DNA of 64,000 nucleotides. Source: DAIQNV01 sp038748775 (lineage in GTDB: Bacteria; Planctomycetota; Phycisphaerae; Phycisphaerales; UBA1924). Shown in pieces: positions 25,239 through 34,208 of the stretch. The notes below the pieces were generated by a model. The model made no database searches. It had not been told where the DNA came from and saw nothing but the letters and a program-made list of their open reading frames with translations. The position numbers and the translations under genes are program-made. The first letter of the stretch is position 1; every line of letters begins with the position of its first letter. Location of the stretch: the NCBI GenBank assembly GCA_038748775.1, contig JBCDIT010000004.1, positions 1 through 64,000 of the forward strand. Reading direction: 5' to 3'.

Positions 25239-26714
25239 ATGTCCAAGCGTCCCGCTGAGCGTCAGGTGTTCCCTGTTGTCGTCGTCCACGCCGTGACCGC
25301 GGCCGGTCTTGACGATCATTACCGGCTCAACCATCAGCGTGTCTGGTCGCCGATCTCGATGGCCCAACATCGCTACGAGCGCGTCACGCTCTATCCGCAT
25401 GTGGGGCTCACGCAAGGTGCGGCTCGTTACGAAGCTCAGAACCCATCGATGGTGCGCACCGGCGAACTCTTCAGCCTGATCTATGAGGAAATCGTCGATG
25501 ATCTGCGCAATGAGCTGAGCTACCGGGGCGTGCCGACGCAGCCCGTCTTCCCGTTCGCGTACGACTGGCGACAAGACAACTTTCGTTCCGCGGAGCAGCT
25601 CCGCCAGTTCTGCGACGAGGTGATCGAACGCACCAACACGCTGTTTCATGACGCCCGGAAGCTCGAAGACGGCGCTCCGCTTTGTGACGGGGTCGACATT
25701 GTCGCCCACTCCATGGGCGGGCTGGTCACCGCGGCGTGCATCGCCGGCAACGAAGCCTGGTCGAAGAAGCGCGTCCGCCGTGTTGTGTCGCTGGGCACGC
25801 CCTACCGAGGGGCCAACGCGGCCCTGCTCAAGCTCGCGACCGGTCGAGGTCCGCTCTTCGGCAAGGGGCGTGAGCGTGAGCGGCGCATGGCGCGTGTCAC
25901 GCCCAGCGTGTACCAACTCCTCCCCGAGTTCGCCGGCGCCCTCGAAGGCAAGCCCAAGGGTGACATCTGGAAGCCCGAGACCTATCAGCCTTCGATCGCG
26001 TCCGCGATCGGCGACTTCGTTTCCGAGACGCACGCCGACGAGAGCGTGCGCCGCTCAACCAGAAAGAGCCGGCAGATCGGCAACGAGCTCTTCGAGAGCA
26101 TGCTCAAGCTGGCCAAGCAGTTCCGGGGCGTCGTCGACAAGGCCTCGCCCTCGATGCTCCGCAGGGACGGGGGCTGGCTCGCGATCGTCGGGGCGGGCGA
26201 GAAGACGCTGATCCGCACCGGCTTCCTCACCAGGGCCCAGAGCGGGACGAACGAAGTCCGATTCCGCTTCAATGAACACCTCGACTACTCCGAAAACAGT
26301 GGAAGGCTCGAAGGCGACATGCTGACCGGAGACGGTACCGTCCCGCTGTCCGCCGCGATCCCGCCCTGGGACAGCCCCTGGAAGAACACCGTGGTGGTCA
26401 CCCGCCAAGACTTTGCCTTCGGAGAGTGGTCCGATCGCATCGTCGCCAAGGGCGCCGACTTCCACGGCGCGCTTCCGCTGCTCAACGTCGCCCAACGCTG
26501 GATCATCAACTTCTTTCGCCCAGAGTGGCTCGACCCCGAAACGCCTCGCGCCCACCGCCTGGGTCAGCACGGCAACCTCTGGGGCCGTCTTGCCCCGGTC
26601 CCCGGGGCCCCGACTCTTCCGAGTGCGAAGAGGCAACGCCGTGAAGCACTCCGCGATCTATGGTTGCCGATGGGCTTCCCGACGTTGCAACTGAGCGATT
26701 GCCCGGAGGACTGA
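25239..26714 (+). CDS. LCAT/PDAT-like alpha/beta hydrolase
   Basis: 491 residues, no signal peptide. Features of the lecithin:cholesterol acyltransferase-like group: VFPFAYDWRQDN (103-114), nucleophile elbow IVAHSMGG with Ser158, SLGTPYRGA, Asp365 in TGDGTVPLS, and His409 in ADFHGALP. Family members are lipases or acyltransferases acting on lipid esters. The ATG has GGAGG about 7 bases upstream. It converges on the CpcT-like gene with only 9 bases between stops. Whether it transfers or hydrolyses acyl groups cannot be told. Confidence 0.8.
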   Translation: MSKRPAERQVFPVVVVHAVTAAGLDDHYRLNHQRVWSPISMAQHRYERVTLYPHVGLTQGAARYEAQNPSMVRTGELFSLIYEEIVDDLRNELSYRGVPTQPVFPFAYDWRQDNFRSAEQLRQFCDEVIERTNTLFHDARKLEDGAPLCDGVDIVAHSMGGLVTAACIAGNEAWSKKRVRRVVSLGTPYRGANAALLKLATGRGPLFGKGRERERRMARVTPSVYQLLPEFAGALEGKPKGDIWKPETYQPSIASAIGDFVSETHADESVRRSTRKSRQIGNELFESMLKLAKQFRGVVDKASPSMLRRDGGWLAIVGAGEKTLIRTGFLTRAQSGTNEVRFRFNEHLDYSENSGRLEGDMLTGDGTVPLSAAIPPWDSPWKNTVVVTRQDFAFGEWSDRIVAKGADFHGALPLLNVAQRWIINFFRPEWLDPETPRAHRLGQHGNLWGRLAPVPGAPTLPSAKRQRREALRDLWLPMGFPTLQLSDCPED

Positions 26715-26723
26715 TCGCCGGCC

Positions 26724-27347
26724 TTACCGGTCTCGCCGAATGAACCGGTACGGCCCCTGATCCGCGCCCCAGACCTGGGATCCACTCGCGTCATACCCCC
26801 GGTCCCAGGTTTCGAGCAGATCGAGTGTCAGCAGGACTTCGCTCGTCGCGTACGACGCGCCGCGGAGGCTGCTCGCGCAGTCGTTTCCAACCGTCGAACC
26901 GACGAACGCATCGCGATCGCCATCCCAGGTCATGACGATCGAGCACCCATCGCGAAGATCGAGTTCGTCGGGCGAAAGCGCCTCATCGAATCGTTCCGGG
27001 GTCTGGTACCAGCCTGCGTACAAGAGGGGCTCGGGCATGGTGTAGACGTCGCTGATGAACCTGTCGCCCAGAGTCGAGAGCCGGTACACCCGTTGCCGGT
27101 ACGGCCGATCGAGCGCTTCCGCGGAAGCTTGCTCGACGTAGAGCCAGGGTCCGTCATCGCGACTTGTCCAGATTGGTGCCGAGTGCAGCCGGATGTCGAA
27201 GTAGTTGTCTGGATCGAGCGCCGCCTGCTCCGCGCTGCTGAACTCGCCGACAAGCACTTCAGACAACCGGTCGATGGTGACCCCGGAACTGCATCCCCCG
27301 AGCACGACCGCCAATGAGACGACGCCGGTGACCTTCGACCGCGTCAT
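26724..27347 (-). CDS. CpcT/CpeT-family lipoprotein
   Basis: 207 residues. A lipoprotein signal with lipobox LGGC is followed by a CpcT/CpeT-like beta-barrel domain: LVGEFSSAEQAALDPDNYFDIRLHSAPIW, LYVEQASAEALDRPYRQRVYRL, and LSPDELDLRDGCSIVMTWDGDRDAFVGST near the middle. In cyanobacteria this fold attaches bilins to phycobiliproteins; here there are no phycobiliproteins and the protein is membrane-anchored, so that activity is unlikely. Its ATG overlaps the rnr stop (ATGA), so it is translationally coupled to RNase R. Role unknown. Confidence 0.78.
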   Translation of the reverse strand: MTRSKVTGVVSLAVVLGGCSSGVTIDRLSEVLVGEFSSAEQAALDPDNYFDIRLHSAPIWTSRDDGPWLYVEQASAEALDRPYRQRVYRLSTLGDRFISDVYTMPEPLLYAGWYQTPERFDEALSPDELDLRDGCSIVMTWDGDRDAFVGSTVGNDCASSLRGASYATSEVLLTLDLLETWDRGYDASGSQVWGADQGPYRFIRRDR

Positions 27348-29863
27348 TGTCTTTTCCCTTTTCCCTTCCTGTCTGCCCGGTGATCTGCCTTGCCCTTGTC
27401 CCGCCGCTTGCTCTTCGCGCTGCGCCGCTTGCCCCCGGGCATCTTGAACCCGGCACCGCCTCCGCCGCCCCCAAGACCACCGCCCTCGTCGCCAAGCGTC
27501 AGGCCCAGGTTGCCCTTCTTCTTGCCGGCGGCGCGTCCTTCGGCGTCGGCGACCTGAAGGTCCATCCGTCGGCGTTGGAGGTCGACGTTCCCGATGATCA
27601 CGCGCAGCCGATCCCCGATCGTGTAGCTCCGCCCACTGTTCGCATCGACGAGTGCCCCGGTCCGCTTGTCGATCTGCCAGCGTGGAGGCTTGCCGTCTCG
27701 CGTGACGTCGCCCGGGAGTTCGTCCTTCGCGATCATCCCGTCGCAGAGGAACTTGTCGAGTTGCACGAACACGCCCCGGGGCGTCACGCCCGTCACGATC
27801 GCGTCGAACTCGTCGCCGACGTGCTTCTCCGCCATCAACTGGAGCACCAGCAACTGACGCAACTCGCGCTCCGCGTCGGTCGCGTTCTGCTCGGTCCCGG
27901 TGCAGTGCCGCCCGATCTGCTGGAGTGTCTGGTCGTCCGGGCAGTTGCGTTTGCCCTTAAGGGTCTTGCCGAGCTTCTCTTTGTCCTCGTCCTCGTGGGG
28001 AACGTCGTTCCCGTTCTTCGTGAGCAGGAGATACTCCGCGAGCGCCCGGTGGACGGTCAGGTCCGGGTAGCGCCTGATCGGGCTCGTGAAGTGTGCGTAC
28101 GCCTCGCTCGCCAGCGCAAAGTGACCGATTAACGCCGGCGAGTACTCCGCCTTGGTCAGCGTGCGGAGCACCGCCATGTGCACCGCACGGCTCGCGTCCG
28201 TCCCACGAGTCGCGTCGAGCAGCCCCTGCATCTCCTCACGGCTCGGGCTCGCCGGGATCTTGAACCCCGACACCGTCGCGGCCTTCTGCAAGTGCTCGAC
28301 GTCCCCGGGCACCGGCTCGGGGTGGATGCGCCGAAGCAGGGGAACGGTCATCTTCTCGAACAACCGGGCGACCGCTTCGTTCGCCTCGACCATGAACATC
28401 TCGATCAGCGTGTGGGTGTACGCGTCGTCCTCGGGTTCCGCGTCGACCACGTTCCCATCCTCGTCGAAGACGAGTTCGACGTCGGGCAGTTCAAGGCTGA
28501 TCATGCCCTGTGTCTTGCGGCGCGCCTGGATCACGCGAGCCAGCGCGTTCATTTCTTTCACCGCGTTCTTGAGCTCGTCGGTGTAGTTGGTCTCGGTCTT
28601 CGCGTGCTTCTTGGCTTCTTCTTCGTCCCCGTCGATCAGGGCCTGGGCTTCGAGGTACGTCATCCGCTTGCGGCTCTGGATCAGGCTCTGCTGCACCCCG
28701 CTCGAACGCACCCGCCCCCGCTCGTCGTAGCGCATGATCGCGGTCTTCGCGAACCGCGGAACGCCTTCTTGCAACGAGCAGATCCCGTTCGACAAGACCT
28801 CGGGGAGCATCGGGATGACGAGGCGTGGGAGATAGACCGAGTTGCCCCGTTCGTACCCTTCTTCGTCGAGGGCGCTGCCGGGCGGGATGAAGTGAGCGAC
28901 ATCGGCGATGTGCACGCCCAGTTCCCAGCCCCGGTACCCGACCTCGCTCTCGTCGAGCCTGCGGATGCTGATCGCGTCGTCGTAGTCCTTGGCGTCGGGC
29001 GGGTCGATGGTCGCGATGAACTGGTCGGTGATATCCGCCCGTCCGATCGGATCCCACTCCAAGAACGCGTCGGCGCCCTTCTCGCGCCACGCCTCGATCT
29101 CGCGATCAAACTGAGCGCTCGCCTTGCGAGCCTGCTCGACGCATTCCTCCGGGAACTCGTTCTCCGGGAGCGAGTAGGCCGCGATGACCGCCGACGTCTC
29201 GACGTCCGGCTCGCCTGCCTCGCCCAGCACCTTGGTGATCACGCCTTCGGGCAACGCCCCGGGCCCGCCCCGCTCGGGGTAGGCGACGATTTCGAGAACC
29301 ACCTTGACGCCCGGCTTGACGTTCTTGCTGGCCGCGTCTCGGACGACGACCGGGTCAGTGAGTTCCTTGCCGTCGGGCCAAGCGAGCCACGTCTCACCCT
29401 GCTTGGCGATCTCCCCGGTGAAGTGGCTCCGCTTGCGTTGAACGATGTTCAGCACCTCGCCGGCGAAGCTCTTCCCGAGCATCCCGGTCCGCTTCTCACG
29501 GCGGCGGTCGCGTTCGTAGGCGATGCGGACAAGATCCCCGCTCAGGGCCCCTCCGGTGAGGTCTTCGGGGATGAAAATGTCTCCATCCACGGTTTTGTGC
29601 TCGGTCTCGACAAACCCAAACCCCTTGGCCGACCCCCGGAAGACGCCGGTCACCTCGCCGTAGTCGGGCAGCGAGGGGAGCGTGACGACCCCGTCGTCAT
29701 CGATCCCGATCTTGTTCTCGTCGCGCAGCGCAAACACCGCGTCCTTAAAGGCCTGCAGGTCATCGCCAAACCCCAGCTCGATCGCGAGAGGCCCCACGGC
29801 CTTCGCCTCGTAGCTCGGGTGAGACAGATGCTGCAGGACACGGTGCTGGTACTTCAATCCCAT
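27344..29863 (-). CDS. rnr: ribonuclease R
   Basis: 839 residues from ATG 29863. 3'-5' exoribonuclease of the RNB family that degrades structured RNA. Order: N-terminal winged-helix region (YQHRVLQHLSHPSYEAK), cold-shock domains (GVFRGSAKGFGFVE), RNB core with the metal-binding DPPDAKDYDDAIS at about 287-299, the HFTSPIRRYPDL block, an S1 domain (VTGVTPRGVFVQLDKFLCDG), and a long Gly-rich then Lys/Arg-rich tail ending KGKGKRQ. The stop overlaps the CpcT-like start (ATGA). Frames upstream of 29863 are not RNase R-like, so that start was chosen. Confidence 0.95.
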   Translation of the reverse strand: MGLKYQHRVLQHLSHPSYEAKAVGPLAIELGFGDDLQAFKDAVFALRDENKIGIDDDGVVTLPSLPDYGEVTGVFRGSAKGFGFVETEHKTVDGDIFIPEDLTGGALSGDLVRIAYERDRRREKRTGMLGKSFAGEVLNIVQRKRSHFTGEIAKQGETWLAWPDGKELTDPVVVRDAASKNVKPGVKVVLEIVAYPERGGPGALPEGVITKVLGEAGEPDVETSAVIAAYSLPENEFPEECVEQARKASAQFDREIEAWREKGADAFLEWDPIGRADITDQFIATIDPPDAKDYDDAISIRRLDESEVGYRGWELGVHIADVAHFIPPGSALDEEGYERGNSVYLPRLVIPMLPEVLSNGICSLQEGVPRFAKTAIMRYDERGRVRSSGVQQSLIQSRKRMTYLEAQALIDGDEEEAKKHAKTETNYTDELKNAVKEMNALARVIQARRKTQGMISLELPDVELVFDEDGNVVDAEPEDDAYTHTLIEMFMVEANEAVARLFEKMTVPLLRRIHPEPVPGDVEHLQKAATVSGFKIPASPSREEMQGLLDATRGTDASRAVHMAVLRTLTKAEYSPALIGHFALASEAYAHFTSPIRRYPDLTVHRALAEYLLLTKNGNDVPHEDEDKEKLGKTLKGKRNCPDDQTLQQIGRHCTGTEQNATDAERELRQLLVLQLMAEKHVGDEFDAIVTGVTPRGVFVQLDKFLCDGMIAKDELPGDVTRDGKPPRWQIDKRTGALVDANSGRSYTIGDRLRVIIGNVDLQRRRMDLQVADAEGRAAGKKKGNLGLTLGDEGGGLGGGGGGAGFKMPGGKRRSAKSKRRDKGKADHRADRKGKGKRQ

Positions 29864-30135
29864 GGTCGAAGGGTACGGACCCACTCGCACCCGCGCTCGC
29901 GGCTCCCGCTCGCCGGGATGCAGAGCGGGCGGGGTGGTGGTGGGGCGGTTGATGGTGGGCCGGGTACTCGCCAAGCGGGGCGCCTCTTCTCGCTCCGACT
30001 CGAGGGATGAATCTTCGGCCGGCACGACCTGAACGCGCGAGCGCTTCGCTTGCCAACACACACACATCTGTGGCGTCGTTGTTCCTACGGGGATCTGCCC
30101 TGTCGATGCGGAACACCCGCCGCGAATCGTTCTAA

Positions 30136-30417
30136 CATCACAACCGATGGCAAACCCCGGGCGATCTTCCAGCCGCGCGTTCGAATATTGATCGCGCGGT
30201 CGCAATCGACGAACAGCACTTCTCCGCGGATCACCCGTCGCTCGCGACGAGCTACAACAACCTGGCCCACGTACTCGTTGCAGCGGGCGATACACACGAG
30301 GTGTGCCGACAGTTCGCGCGGGCGCTCGCGATCCTGCAGAAGCACTTTGACGAGTCGCACCCGCACGTCAAGACTGTTCGGGAATCGATGGCACAGTTCG
30401 GCTGCCCGGAGTCGTGA
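30136..30417 (+). pseudogene. C-terminal relic of a tetratricopeptide protein
   Basis: From after a TAA at 30133 to a TGA at 30415-30417 the plus strand encodes GDLPAARSNIDRAVAIDEQHF, then HPSLATSYNNLAHVLVAAGD and a second unit FARALAILQKHFDESHPHVKTV. This is the kinesin-light-chain type of TPR, spaced about 42 residues, as in large NB-ARC/TPR proteins. There is no start codon or N-terminal part, so this is a leftover 3' end. Confidence 0.7.
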
Positions 30418-30674
30418 TCACGCGGACTGCGTCCATTCCAGACGAGCCTGAAGCGCAAGCGAGGGAACTCCTCGGTCTCTCGACCTACTGCTCCTCCCTT
30501 TCTCTGAGGCGTGAGAGAAGAAGCGAGGAGAGGTTGCGAAGAACGCTGCGCTCGGGAGGCCCCTTGCTCGCGCTGCGGGCTCGTTGGGGGCACGCATTGG
30601 GCGAAGGCGAGTTGCCGAAGGAAGGCCAAGGCGGAGAGGCGGAGGCGCTTTGCATGGGGAGCCCCTCACCCCGG

Positions 30675-30697
30675 CCCTCTCCCTCTCAGGGAGAGGG
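30675..30697. repeat. palindromic CCCTCTCCCT/AGGGAGAGGG element
   Basis: A perfect 10-bp inverted repeat with a CTC loop, preceded by CCCTCACCCCGG. It lies 13 bases beyond the epimerase stop. Similar CCCTCACCCC...CCCTCTCCC...GGGAGAGGG elements are common intergenic repeats in many bacteria; it could also stop transcription, but no T-run follows. Confidence 0.6.
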
Positions 30698-30709
30698 AGC
30701 AGAGAGCAG

Positions 30710-31708
30710 CTACGCCGTGGCGTACGCCTGCATCGACTCGGTGAACGCCCTCGGCTCGTACCCAAGCTGCGCCCGCGCCTTCACGCTCGGGGCGACGCTG
30801 TCTTCGGCCGCCATGAGCGCCATGCCGGCGTCGAAGGGCAGCAGGTCGCCCATGCCCAGCTTCTTGAGCGACCAGGCCTTGAGGGCCGCGATGGGGGCGG
30901 GGAGGCCGATCGGCGTGAGGTTGGGCTTGGCTTGGGGCAGGGCTTCGCGTACCGCTCGGAGCATGTCGGGCCAGCTCAGCGTCTCGGGGCCGGCCAGCGG
31001 ATAGATCTCGCCGATCGCTTCGCGCCGTTCGAGCGATTCGACGAACGCTTGGCAGACGTCTTCGACGTGCACCGGGGCGACCTTCGGGGCTTCGACGGTC
31101 AGGGGCAGGGGCGACTCGCGGTCGGTCGTCACACCCGGGACGACCACCTCGGTGCGCAGGAAATAGGGCAGGAAGAGCCAGGGCGCGTCGCGGCCCTCGC
31201 ACCACTTCTTCATCAGGCCAAAGGCCGCGCTGTCGAGTCCGTGGATCAGGCCCGGGCGGAAGATCGTCCAGTCGAGATCGCTGAACCGCACGATCTGCTC
31301 GGCCTCGAACTTGGTCTTCTGGTAGGTGCTGACCCCGTCGTCGCGGACGCCTAGGGCCGACATCTGGAGGTACCGGCCCACGCCGGCGTGCTCGCACGCC
31401 CGGACCATCCAGCGGGTCGCCTCGACGTGCATCCGCTTGAAGGTCTGCCCGCCCGGGGCTTCGCGGATGATCCCGATGAGGTGGACCGCCGTGTCGCAGC
31501 CCTCGACGAGCGTCGCGGCCGACTGCTCGGAGATGCCGCCGGCGTCTTCGACCCAGGTGACCCGATCGTCGCTTGGGAGCACGCTTGCAGCTTTCTGGGC
31601 GTCACGCACGAGCGCCCGGACGCGGTGCCCCCGCTCGAGCAGGGCGCGCACCATGTTCCGACCGACGAAACCCGTCGTTCCTGTGACCGCCACCGTCCGC
31701 TCGCCCAT
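30710..31708 (-). CDS. NAD(P)-dependent epimerase/reductase (extended SDR, NDUFA9-like)
   Basis: 332 residues. Rossmann start VAVTGTTGFVGRNMVRALLERGH with the TGxxGFxG motif; atypical SDR layout with YLQMSALGV...YQKTKFEAE (active-site-like Tyr-x3-Lys) and FRPGLIHG. It resembles the group that includes the complex I accessory subunit NDUFA9 and bacterial NAD(P)H-binding relatives. Substrate unknown. The ATG has GGAGG 7 bases upstream. It is divergent from the ABC ATPase gene with 56 bases between starts. Confidence 0.85.
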   Translation of the reverse strand: MGERTVAVTGTTGFVGRNMVRALLERGHRVRALVRDAQKAASVLPSDDRVTWVEDAGGISEQSAATLVEGCDTAVHLIGIIREAPGGQTFKRMHVEATRWMVRACEHAGVGRYLQMSALGVRDDGVSTYQKTKFEAEQIVRFSDLDWTIFRPGLIHGLDSAAFGLMKKWCEGRDAPWLFLPYFLRTEVVVPGVTTDRESPLPLTVEAPKVAPVHVEDVCQAFVESLERREAIGEIYPLAGPETLSWPDMLRAVREALPQAKPNLTPIGLPAPIAALKAWSLKKLGMGDLLPFDAGMALMAAEDSVAPSVKARAQLGYEPRAFTESMQAYATA

Positions 31709-31764
31709 CCGAATACCTCCAGCTCGCGGCCCACTCCCGGGCCCAGGCCTACCACACTATCCCG

Positions 31765-32580
31765 ATGACACTGGCCGCTTCAGACGTGAGTTTCGCCTAC
31801 GACCGCCAGCCGGTGCTCCGGGGCGTCAGCGCCGCCCTTGAGCCTGGGAGCGTAACGGCGATCATCGGCCCGAACGGGGCGGGCAAGTCGACCCTTCTTC
31901 GGCTCTTGCTGGGCTTGGACAAGCCCGCTTCCGGGGCCGTGATGCTCGATAGGGACCCCGTTCACGCGATCCCTGCCCCGATCCGGGCGAGGCGGATGGC
32001 GTTTGTCGCTCAGCGCCCTGACGCGGCCTTCGGTTTCAGCGTTTCCCAAACGGTGGTGTTCGCCAGGCACGCGGTCGGTCCGGATCCGGAGGCGGTGGGG
32101 CGGGCGTTGGCGCTGGTTGAACTCGCGGACCGCGCGCGTGAGCCGTTTGCCGAGCTTTCCGTGGGGCAGCAACAGCGGGCGGCCCTGGCGAGGGGGTTTG
32201 CCCAGCTCGATGTCGAATCGGACGAACCCCGGTTCCTGTTGGCCGACGAGCCGGTGAGCGCGATGGACCCCAGGCATGCGGGGCGTTCGCTGGGGTTGAT
32301 CCAAGGGCTCGCGACCCGGGGCATCGGCGTCGGGATCGTGCTGCACGACCTGACCGCGGCCCGGGCGTTTTCGGATCGGGCGGTTCTCTTGGACGGGGCC
32401 GGTCGGGTTGCCCACGCGGGGCCAACGCCCGAGGTCATCACGCCCCGGAGGCTCGAACCGGTGTTCGCGACGAGGTTCTTGGAGGTGGAGCACCCGGAGC
32501 TGCCGACGCCGGCTCTGATTCCCGCCGCGGTGCCTGCTCCAACTCCTGGCTCCGGCTCCGCTTCTACACTCAAAGCGTGA
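31765..32580 (+). CDS. ABC transporter ATPase (Fe/cobalamin/haem importer type)
   Basis: 271 residues. Complete ATPase: Walker A GPNGAGKST, Q-loop (VAQRP), signature LSVGQQQR, Walker B RFLLADEP and the switch His (LHDLTAA). The layout resembles FecE/BtuD/HmuV proteins, with a Pro/Ala-rich tail. No permease or binding protein adjoins it; a BtuF-like protein is at 21661. The stop overlaps the next gene's GTG (GTGA), so translation is coupled. Confidence 0.88.
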   Translation: MTLAASDVSFAYDRQPVLRGVSAALEPGSVTAIIGPNGAGKSTLLRLLLGLDKPASGAVMLDRDPVHAIPAPIRARRMAFVAQRPDAAFGFSVSQTVVFARHAVGPDPEAVGRALALVELADRAREPFAELSVGQQQRAALARGFAQLDVESDEPRFLLADEPVSAMDPRHAGRSLGLIQGLATRGIGVGIVLHDLTAARAFSDRAVLLDGAGRVAHAGPTPEVITPRRLEPVFATRFLEVEHPELPTPALIPAAVPAPTPGSGSASTLKA

Positions 32581-33386
32581 ACTGGCAGAACTTCATGCAA
32601 ATCGCGCCGTTCCTCGCGATCGCGAGCATCAGCTTTTTGGGCTGGGTGTTCCGTCGCCTGAAGCAGGAAGCGGAGCGGAAGAAAATCGAGGATGAGAAGC
32701 GGCGCCGGAAGATCGAGCTCCTGCGCACCGGGCGGCCCGTCGCCGAGGAGGGTGCTGAAGAGGCCTCGGTGACCCAGCAACGGGCAAAGCTCGAAGAACT
32801 TGCCAGGCGCCGCCGCGAGAAACTTGAGGAGTTTCGCAGGCGTCAACTCGAAAGCAGACAAGGCCAAGCGGGCACCGTCGCGCCTCAGCGGCCTCAGTCG
32901 CCTCAAACCGTCCCGGTCTCGACCCCGCCGAACGTCCGGGTGCCCCAGGGTGGCCAGGCTCCGGGCGCCGGGGTTCCGGTGCAAACCGGGCCTCAGTTTC
33001 CGGCTACCGGTGGGGCTGCTGGTGGTGTGGCCGGCCGAACCGGCGGCGGCTCGGCGCGGTCGGCACGCGACGCTGAAATCGCCCGGCGGAGGGCGGAGAT
33101 CCAGGCTCGCCGGCGGGCCGAGATGGAACGCATGCGGCAGGCGCAGCAGGCCCGCCAAGCGGCCCGAGCGCCCGAGTCTCGCGAAGAGTCGCCGGCCCCC
33201 GAGGCACCCCGGCGGATGGTTGCTTCGACGCCCACGCCGGCGCCTGTTGCCGCCTCGGCGAAGGCTCTTGAGCCCACCACGACGCTCTCGCGGGCGATGC
33301 GTTCGCCCGCTGAGCTGCGCCGGGCGATCATCATGAATGAACTTCTCAAGCCGCCTGTGTCGATGAGAGCCTCACAAGACCGGTAG
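32577..33386 (+). CDS. membrane-anchored Arg/Gln/Pro-rich helical protein
   Basis: 269 residues from a GTG that overlaps the ATPase stop. One membrane segment near residues 9-24 is followed by a highly charged helix (RRLKQEAERKKIEDEKRRRK), a Pro/Gly/Gln linker, a second charged coiled-coil-like stretch (about 165-200), and a conserved-looking end ELRRAIIMNELLKPPVSMR. Similar end motifs occur in other planctomycete proteins I recall. Function unknown. Confidence 0.65.
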   Translation: MNWQNFMQIAPFLAIASISFLGWVFRRLKQEAERKKIEDEKRRRKIELLRTGRPVAEEGAEEASVTQQRAKLEELARRRREKLEEFRRRQLESRQGQAGTVAPQRPQSPQTVPVSTPPNVRVPQGGQAPGAGVPVQTGPQFPATGGAAGGVAGRTGGGSARSARDAEIARRRAEIQARRRAEMERMRQAQQARQAARAPESREESPAPEAPRRMVASTPTPAPVAASAKALEPTTTLSRAMRSPAELRRAIIMNELLKPPVSMRASQDR

Positions 33387-33398
33387 GCTCGCCATCAG

Positions 33399-34208
33399 AT
33401 GATCAGACTTCCACGACAACCACTCCTGCTCGCGGCGCGGCTCGGACTGCTCGGACTGCTCGGACTTTCGGCCTGCGACACGTTGGACGGAGCGCGGGGC
33501 GCGGACTCGATCTTCGCTATTGTCCAGTCGACGACGCCCGAAGACGCCGCGGAGCTGGCGCTCGATCGGTACAACGTGGACAACCGGTATCGCGGCGTGA
33601 CGCTGCTCGCCGACGCGAGCTTCGGCGGGGCCGAGAGCTACATCAGGCTCTATGAAGACGCCTCGCGCGATGAGGACTCGGGTGTTCGCCAGGCGGGCAT
33701 CCGGGCCCTGGGGCTCCACGGGCGCCCGGAGCACGCGGCGATGATCGCCCAGCGGCTGACCGATGAGGACCCGCACGTTCGTCGCGAAGCGGCGATGGCG
33801 CTGCAGCGCCTTCACAACCCGGTTGTGACTCGGGCGCTGATCCGGTCGATCAGCCAGGAAAACGAGGTGGTCTCCGGCGTCCGTGCCGAGGCGGCGCATG
33901 CGCTCGGGCAATACCGCCAGCACCCGGTTCTCGATGCGCTGGTGATCGCCCTCGACGATCCTTCGCTCGCGGTCAACGCGGCGACGATCGAGTCGCTCGA
34001 GACGCTCACAGGCCAGAACTTCGGTCTCGACCGGTTCGCGTGGACCGCGTGGATCGATGAGTCGCCGAACCCGTTCCTCGCGGGCCGCGTGTACGCCTAC
34101 CCGGGCTTCGAGCGTGACCGCAAGCTCATCGAGTACCTGCCCTTCGTTCCGGGGCCGCCGAACGAGCCCGAGGGTGCGCCGATCGGCCTTCCGAGGGACG
34201 GAGGGTGA
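33399..34208 (+). CDS. HEAT-repeat lipoprotein
   Basis: 269 residues with a lipoprotein signal ending LSAC (lipobox). The mature part is made of HEAT-type helical repeats (DSGVRQAGIRALGLHGRPEHAAMIAQRL; DPHVRREAAMALQRL; GVRAEAAHALGQYRQHPVLDALVIAL) and a C-terminal extension. Probably a periplasm-facing scaffold. Its stop overlaps the following MDR gene (GTGA). Confidence 0.78.
   Translation: MIRLPRQPLLLAARLGLLGLLGLSACDTLDGARGADSIFAIVQSTTPEDAAELALDRYNVDNRYRGVTLLADASFGGAESYIRLYEDASRDEDSGVRQAGIRALGLHGRPEHAAMIAQRLTDEDPHVRREAAMALQRLHNPVVTRALIRSISQENEVVSGVRAEAAHALGQYRQHPVLDALVIALDDPSLAVNAATIESLETLTGQNFGLDRFAWTAWIDESPNPFLAGRVYAYPGFERDRKLIEYLPFVPGPPNEPEGAPIGLPRDGG

Larger units (their letters stand above)
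29864..30709. other. long intergenic region with relics and repeat
   Basis: About 850 bases between the rnr start and the epimerase stop. It must hold the rnr promoter on the minus strand. It contains a TPR gene relic (30136-30417) and, near the epimerase stop, a palindromic repeat (30675-30697). The stretch 30420-30660 shows only arginine-rich spurious frames. Confidence 0.5.

Noticed and set aside
26724..27347. Phycobilin lyase activity for the CpcT-like protein
   Set aside because: No phycobiliprotein genes and the protein is a predicted lipoprotein.
28178..30010. 610-codon plus-strand frame opposite rnr
   Set aside because: Overlaps a full-length RNase R with all its motifs; no domain of its own.
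27344..30295. Extending RNase R upstream to 30295
   Set aside because: The first 144 codons are Arg/Pro-rich, unrelated to the family and overlap the TPR relic; the ATG at 29863 opens the winged-helix domain.
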